From positions 1-20,482 of the forward strand of contig CAZCSK010000037.1 in the NCBI GenBank assembly GCA_964501265.1: DNA of 20,482 nucleotides, given 5' to 3'. The notes beneath the pieces are model-generated. The model saw only the letters and a list, made by a program, of their open reading frames with translations. It was not told where the DNA came from and ran no database searches. The DNA comes from CAZCSK01 sp964501265 (GTDB lineage Bacteria; Actinomycetota; CADDZG01; JAHWKV01). Positions 16,478-20,482 of this stretch are shown one piece after another. The position numbers and the translations under genes were made by a program. The number at the start of each line of letters is the position of its first letter. Position 1 is the first letter of the stretch.

Positions 16478-17607
16478 AGCTTCCCGTGTATGAAGATCTT
16501 TCAAAGGAGCAGGACAAAGTCTACACGATTCCGCTGGATGAATCCTTTGTGGTAACAGGACCGCCGGGGACCGGCAAGACTGTAATGGCTCTGTACCGCG
16601 CTGACATGTTGAAGAAGCGCAAGACACGCGTAAATCTGCTCATGTTCTCCCGACTCCTGGCTCAGTACACCCAGGCCGGTGTGACTACTTTAGAGATCGA
16701 CGGAATTGTGGAGACCTATCACAAGTGGCTCTGGGAATTCTACAAAGACACGTATGGAGGCAACCCTCCGCGTATAGAGCCGTATGTGTATGACTGGATG
16801 GCAATCCTCGGACAGGTGAACGCCGAGCCCCCAAATGGAAAGCAGATGGCTCATCTGATCGTAGACGAGGCCCAAGACCTGCCAGCGGAAGCCTTTATGG
16901 TGCTGCCTCTTTTGGCGAAGCGCTTATGCATTTTCGCTGACGAGAATCAACGCCTCTTTAAGACCAACTCAACGATCAAGCAGATACGGGGGTACAGTGG
17001 AATCAGCAAGACATACTCTTTGACCCGCAACTACCGTAATACAAGGCAGATAGCTAATCTCGCAGCCCATTTCTATACGGGGCTTTCTACAGGCGTACCG
17101 GATCTGCCCGATCGAGAAGGGGAGCTCCCGGAGCTTCTCCATCAGGCATCAACCAACGCATGCGCTGAGAAGATCCTGACTACCTATCTAAACAATCCCA
17201 AGGCAGAAATCGGAGTTTTTGTCCCCACAATCTTTGTGCGTAACGCTCTTTTGAACCGCTTAAAGGATATGGCTGCGGTGAAAAGGCTTGTCCCCGACGA
17301 CATTATCCAGGTCTTCGAGGGCGGACTTGGTGCTCAAGGGCCGATTCTTCGGTTCGGCAAGGGAGGTATAACGCTCTTGTGCTATCAGAGCGCCAAAGGA
17401 CTGGAGTTCGACATTGTTTTCATACCGGAGCTTCAGAAATATGGGGCCGACCCGACCGATCCGATCGCCCGCATGACCTTCTATGTACTCATCTCCCGAG
17501 CTCGCCAGCGGCTGTACTTGTGCTATAGTGGACCGGGGAAGCCGAATTTCGTCATGGCGCTTCCAGCGAATCTCATCAAGGAGAGCAATGACCGCGTCGA
17601 AGGGTGA
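16474..17607 (+). CDS. Short UvrD-like SF1 helicase/ATPase
   Basis: This 377-residue protein is a minimal superfamily-1 helicase. Walker A GPPGTGKT lies at 29-36, Walker B IVDEAQD at about 129-135, an ADENQRL motif III-like segment follows, RNYRNTRQI is at about 185, and the C-terminal lobe has SAKGLEFDIVFI (motif V) and YVLISRARQRLYL (motif VI). It lacks the large 1B and 2B insertions of UvrD/Rep, which explains the small size; no nuclease domain is fused to it, unlike the first gene of the operon. ATG 16474 overlaps the drmB stop in an ATGA arrangement, and its own 3' end overlaps the next gene by 20 bases. A second SF1 motor in addition to the NERD-helicase is unusual for a DISARM-like locus. 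It may load or clear a complex with the neighbouring 554-aa protein, but the substrate is unknown. Confidence 0.86.
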   Translation: MKLPVYEDLSKEQDKVYTIPLDESFVVTGPPGTGKTVMALYRADMLKKRKTRVNLLMFSRLLAQYTQAGVTTLEIDGIVETYHKWLWEFYKDTYGGNPPRIEPYVYDWMAILGQVNAEPPNGKQMAHLIVDEAQDLPAEAFMVLPLLAKRLCIFADENQRLFKTNSTIKQIRGYSGISKTYSLTRNYRNTRQIANLAAHFYTGLSTGVPDLPDREGELPELLHQASTNACAEKILTTYLNNPKAEIGVFVPTIFVRNALLNRLKDMAAVKRLVPDDIIQVFEGGLGAQGPILRFGKGGITLLCYQSAKGLEFDIVFIPELQKYGADPTDPIARMTFYVLISRARQRLYLCYSGPGKPNFVMALPANLIKESNDRVEG

Positions 17608-19252
17608 GATTCAGGCAGCGGTGGCCGAGGGAGAGTCACTCCTGTTTCTGACGAACAGGTTCAATGTTCTCCGTATTCTGAGCTCGGGGTTTATTGGACC
17701 TCGTGCATGGTTCCCAAAGTATTACAAAGACCTGCTCGATCAGTCCCCGGGCCGAATAGTGCTCTTTAGGGGTGGAGTCTCTCAATCCGTTGGGAATGCC
17801 GTACTCGAGGAAGGGGAAACGAGCCTTCCGGTTATACTCGAGATCGAGACAGAGGCCTTGGGCTCTCTTCCGTTACCCGCCCTTACATCGGAAGGGGTAG
17901 GAGCGCAGGAACCGCTCGGCTCAAAAGGCTGTGTCGCGTGGGCAGGGTCTGGATGCATCCCCTTCTTTGCGTTGAGAGCGCTGCACTTCCGCCTGCCGGC
18001 CGAAAAGGAGGAGTTTGAGGCTCGAGGCTACGACAACATTCCGGCCAATGCTGTCCCGCTTGCGGTGACCCCTGCTCTTTTCGAGACGGACGGCCCTGAT
18101 CTGTCAGCCCTCTTGACCTGGTTGAAGACGCTCCCGGATGAGGATGGGCCTCAGAGAGAGGATCTGGACAGGATCGATCGGACATTAGGGGCTCTAAACC
18201 TAATTACGGCGACTCTGCCCGGATCTCCGGAACATTTGGGTCAGTTAGGCGCGCTGCTCGCCGGAACGCCAGTCCCGCAGGGCACCGAGGGATTCCCTCC
18301 ATGGATTAATGATGGGAGTCTGCGAGGGGAGCAAGTAAAAGCTCAACGGGGCATTGCGGCGGTCGACCGCGAGCTCTTTCCCAGGGCGACAAAAATATTG
18401 CGAGGGATTGAGCCGGCCAGGTCCTGGAAGCCGGTCGACATTCTCGAAGAGGTCCAAGCGTCGATGAGCGGGGTCACACTCCCGAAGAAAGAGGCTTCGG
18501 ATCTAGGAAAAGCCTTCCACTACGGAATTGCGATCCTAAAAAATGAGGTTGCTTTCAAACCGTTCCGTCATGGATCTGCGCTGCCGGCTGCAAAGGGCCT
18601 TCTGATGGCCTTAATGCGCCCGGGGCCGGAGGACCTTCTGGCCTGGCCCGTGGCCGAGTCTGGGGCAGACCTCCCTACCCTCCTCGCTGCGGCTGCCTTT
18701 TGCGGGCTTCTCCAGGGACATGCACGGTTGCCTGCGGGTACCCGCACCGTGAGTTTGGACCGCTTTCTCTCTGCACGTGGTGCGGCGGACTTAGGGCCCA
18801 AATCACGAGAGCTCTGCCGGATCGAACCTAACGATCTTCGGTTGCAAGTGGAACGAGTGAGTTCCGATGGTGAGCAACACCTCGCACTCACGTGGCGCGG
18901 GGAGACAGTTGTGACAAAGGCCCTGCCGCCTTCATCCTTGATCGAGCTCCTAGACGCCTTGGACAACACCGACCCTAACGTCCAAGTGGGGCTCATAGAC
19001 GTTTGCGAGCGTAATAGCTGGGGTGAATGCGTGCAGTTCAACCTCGCGCTCAGCGCTGCTGGAGCACGTATTCAAATGACGGACGGCAAACCTTCGATGG
19101 TAAACATCATTGGGCTCGGCCGGCCCAATATCGTCTATAGTGTTGATGTTGCAGCGTTACGTGCGCGTCTGAGCAGTGCGCAGAATTCCGCGGAAAGTAC
19201 TCAAAACATAGCCAGGGATTTGCGAGCGCTGAGGGATACTAAGCCAAAATAG
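17588..19252 (+). CDS. Unknown 554-residue protein of the helicase operon
   Basis: I do not recognise this family. ATG 17588 is chosen because AAGGAG lies just upstream; the open frame extends back to 17483 inside the helicase gene but without a good start. The N-terminus (about 15-75) is compact and motif-like: LLFLTNRFNVLRILSSGFI, then PRAWFPKYYKDLLD and GRIVLFRGGV. The middle (about 150-330) is rich in leucine, proline and acidic residues with an EPARSWKPVDILEEV element. The C-terminal third alternates strands and helices (ALTWRGETVV, LIELLDALDN, CERNSWGECVQFNLAL). There is no Walker motif, zinc cluster, signal peptide or clear membrane segment. The 20-base overlap with the helicase gene suggests that both products are made in linked amounts and may form a complex. 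It occupies a position where known DISARM loci carry drmC or drmE, yet it resembles neither the phospholipase-D family nor anything else I can name. Confidence 0.8.
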   Translation: MTASKGEIQAAVAEGESLLFLTNRFNVLRILSSGFIGPRAWFPKYYKDLLDQSPGRIVLFRGGVSQSVGNAVLEEGETSLPVILEIETEALGSLPLPALTSEGVGAQEPLGSKGCVAWAGSGCIPFFALRALHFRLPAEKEEFEARGYDNIPANAVPLAVTPALFETDGPDLSALLTWLKTLPDEDGPQREDLDRIDRTLGALNLITATLPGSPEHLGQLGALLAGTPVPQGTEGFPPWINDGSLRGEQVKAQRGIAAVDRELFPRATKILRGIEPARSWKPVDILEEVQASMSGVTLPKKEASDLGKAFHYGIAILKNEVAFKPFRHGSALPAAKGLLMALMRPGPEDLLAWPVAESGADLPTLLAAAAFCGLLQGHARLPAGTRTVSLDRFLSARGAADLGPKSRELCRIEPNDLRLQVERVSSDGEQHLALTWRGETVVTKALPPSSLIELLDALDNTDPNVQVGLIDVCERNSWGECVQFNLALSAAGARIQMTDGKPSMVNIIGLGRPNIVYSVDVAALRARLSSAQNSAESTQNIARDLRALRDTKPK

Positions 19253-19280
19253 AGCTAAGCCGGCTCACAGTGGAGAACAC

Positions 19281-19535
19281 ATGCCTGACCAGTCGTTTGT
19301 GATCGGGAGCATCCCGAAGGGAACCGACGAGGTTCGTTTCGCCATCAGTGAGTACAAAGGTGTCAAGTACTGCGATCTCCGTAAGTGGTATAAGGCCAAG
19401 GGAACGGGGGAGATGAAACCGACAAAAGAGGGAGTCACCTTTCCCCTAGCTCAGATTCCAACAATGCGCGACTTCTTGGTCGAAGCAGAGCAGTTGGCCC
19501 GTGATCGGGGCTGGTTCGAACAGAAGGCGCCATGA
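19281..19535 (+). CDS. PC4/p15-like single-stranded-DNA-binding protein
   Basis: The 84-residue product matches the PC4 (p15 coactivator) fold, a small dimeric single-stranded-DNA-binding domain. The characteristic order is visible: a short N-terminal strand FVIGSIPKGTDEVRFAI, then SEYKGVKYCDLRKWY with the family's Y/F-x-G...DLR-W/x signature, a loop with EMKPTKEGVTFPL and a C-terminal helix MRDFLVEAEQLARD. PC4 proteins bind melted or unpaired DNA with basic strands facing the DNA; the many lysines in the loops fit this. ATG 19281 has GTGGAG eight bases upstream, and the gene follows the 554-aa gene by 28 bases, so it belongs to the operon. A ssDNA-binding protein next to three helicases suggests a role in holding or detecting unwound DNA. 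It is full length for a single-domain member. Confidence 0.78.
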   Translation: MPDQSFVIGSIPKGTDEVRFAISEYKGVKYCDLRKWYKAKGTGEMKPTKEGVTFPLAQIPTMRDFLVEAEQLARDRGWFEQKAP

Positions 19536-19574
19536 GGCACCAAGACTTATTCTGGTAAGCGTCGGGAGGTTCCA

Positions 19575-20039
19575 GTGGATCCATGGTATCTCAGTTTGTG
19601 TCCTTTTTGCCATGTGCCTGTCGAGATGCGTCAGTTGGTGGGGGGAGGCTGGGATAAGTTCGAGGTGAACAACGCGATTAGATACCATCGGTGTCCTCAC
19701 CCCACAGAGCTCTACCGAAATCGCCAGAAGCCCGCTCAACAAACGGTTGCGGTTACACCCACGCCGAGACCGATCGGTGGCCAACCCATGCCCAAACCCC
19801 CTCTGCCGTCACATACAGCGCATCCATCACATCCAGTGCATAGACCGCCGACTCCCACGAGCACCAAAGCTCGGGCGGCACATGGCGAGGCCCCTCTCTA
19901 CGCTGAACCTGGCATCGACACCGCACATCCGGCGGACAGCTCTGGAATTGCTGATCGTGGTAGCTGCGCGGCGTGCGGAGCAACCATAGCAGCAGCATCG
20001 CTGCAGGATCTATGTGCCCGCTGCCTCAGCCAGGGTTAG
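19575..20039 (+). CDS. Zinc-ribbon protein with proline-rich linker
   Basis: The 154-residue product has two candidate metal-binding ends. The N-terminus reads LCPFCHVPVEM with a later RYHRCPHP (residues about 8-44), a CxxC plus C-x-H pair. The C-terminus has CAACGATIAAASLQDLCARC, a compact four-cysteine zinc ribbon. Between them lies a low-complexity, proline-, histidine- and threonine-rich stretch (about 60-115) that is probably disordered. I do not recognise a family. GTG 19575 is accepted as start because GGGAGG is five to six bases upstream and the coding frame begins there. It follows the PC4-like gene by 39 bases and looks like the last gene of the operon. The arrangement of ribbon, flexible linker and ribbon suggests an adaptor that bridges proteins or nucleic acid; this is inference. 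Confidence 0.6.
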   Translation: MDPWYLSLCPFCHVPVEMRQLVGGGWDKFEVNNAIRYHRCPHPTELYRNRQKPAQQTVAVTPTPRPIGGQPMPKPPLPSHTAHPSHPVHRPPTPTSTKARAAHGEAPLYAEPGIDTAHPADSSGIADRGSCAACGATIAAASLQDLCARCLSQG

Positions 20040-20388
20040 CGATCAGCCGAATATCGCTAGCGCCTATGCGTCTTCAGTATCCGCACTACCGGTTGTCATT
20101 TGATAGTCTAAAGTCGAGTCGGTAGCCTGCCTCGATGGCGTGACCCATGTTCCGGTATATTGCCTCTTCCGATGACGTGCGGTGCCTCACCGCTTAGCAC
20201 CATCACGACATTGTAAAAAGGAGATCGATCGGGGTTGCATCAGGCGTGCCATTCCTGGCCCGCGGGCCATCAGCTTCGCAATCCGCCATCTACTTCGCTC
20301 GAGCCCCTCAACGCCTCTAAGAGGCTGTCACAGCCTCAGAATATCTTTGCGTCAGAAGGCAACCCAAAGCATCAACTTCAGAACCCTC
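20040..20388. other. Intergenic region after the operon, with three inverted repeats
   Basis: No convincing gene lies here. Three symmetric elements are visible: TAGCGAT/ATCGCTA (20037-20043 and 20053-20059, loop of nine bases, starting at the stop codon of the zinc-ribbon gene), a perfect 14-bp palindrome TGGCCCGCGGGCCA (20256-20269), and GAGGCTG/CAGCCTC with a three-base loop (20321-20337). None is followed by a T-run, so they are not classical terminators; they may be weak terminators, protein sites or island-edge repeats. The region probably also contains the promoter of the gene at the right end. Confidence 0.4.
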
Positions 20389-20482
20389 GTGATTTATTCG
20401 GCTGGCGGCAACGGACTCTACTCACCCCGCGACCTGATCGCCTACCTCGAGGGCGACTTCGCCGCCTGGTGCGAGCGAAGGC
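20389..20482 (+). CDS. 5' end of a probable RecB-like (TM0106-type) nuclease gene, cut by the window edge
   Basis: The last 94 bases form an open frame reading VIYSAGGNG then LYSPRDLIAYLEGDFAAWCER and continuing off the window. The Y-S-P-x-D-L...L-E...F-A-x-W pattern is typical of the N-terminus of large AAA/RecB-like PD-(D/E)XK proteins of the TM0106 family, involved in DNA processing. The start is uncertain: GTG 20389 has only a weak purine stretch upstream, and an in-frame TTG at 20347 is an alternative. Only about 31 residues can be read, so the assignment rests on a short signature. Confidence 0.45.
   Translation, partial: MIYSAGGNGLYSPRDLIAYLEGDFAAWCERR

Noticed and set aside
17483..17587. 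Longer version of the 554-aa gene starting inside the helicase gene
   Set aside because: It would overlap the helicase by 125 bases in a region encoding helicase motif VI and has no good ribosome binding site; ATG 17588 has AAGGAG upstream.
1..20482. CRISPR array, tRNA, transposase, integrase or toxin-antitoxin pair
   Set aside because: No spaced direct repeats, cloverleaf structure, DDE or tyrosine/serine recombinase motifs, or typical small toxin-antitoxin pair were seen on either strand.

Overview
The window is a defence island in a high-GC bacterium. It is bounded on the left by the end of an ordinary metabolic gene (a dimethylargininase, cut by the window edge) and on the right by the probable start of another gene. 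Coding is dense and codon use is GC-rich, as in many soil or environmental lineages such as Actinomycetota or Gemmatimonadota; the sequence does not settle the phylum. No rRNA, tRNA, CRISPR array, integrase or transposase was found. The stretch at about 850-2800 is visibly more AT-rich than its neighbours, which suggests the island was assembled from separate acquisitions.

Layout. (A) 3-665: truncated dimethylargininase. (B) 847-3527: a single-chain DUF262/DUF1524 protein of the GmrSD type, followed by an unknown gene that may carry a one-base frameshift near its 5' end. (C) 6278-3590, minus strand: a three-gene unit of a 140-aa conserved protein, a Z1-domain ATPase and a 77-aa basic protein. 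(D) 6536-8090, plus strand: an HNH (McrA-like) endonuclease and a small DEDDy RNase H-like exonuclease. (E) 9722-8117, minus strand: a Vsr-type endonuclease overlapping a C5-cytosine methyltransferase. (F) 9854-20039, plus strand: a tightly packed seven-gene operon containing a NERD-nuclease/SF1 helicase fusion, a DrmA-like SF2 helicase, a DrmB-like DUF1998 protein, a short UvrD-like SF1 helicase, a 554-aa protein of unknown function, a PC4-like ssDNA-binding protein and a zinc-ribbon protein with a proline-rich linker. (G) 20389 to the end: a probable start of a RecB-like nuclease gene.

How the parts may work together. DrmA, DrmB and a C5-cytosine methyltransferase are the hallmarks of class 2 DISARM. 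The phospholipase-D nuclease DrmC and DrmE were not recognised here. Their places are held by a nuclease-helicase fusion, a second SF1 helicase, a PC4-like protein and two unfamiliar proteins. The most economical reading is a non-canonical DISARM-like restriction system: the methyltransferase marks self DNA, Vsr repairs the T:G mismatches that 5-methylcytosine creates or has been recruited as a nickase, and the helicase/nuclease operon handles unmarked DNA. The Z1, HNH, DEDDy and DUF262 genes are either extra modules of the same system or independent neighbours. Function is inferred from motifs and gene order only.
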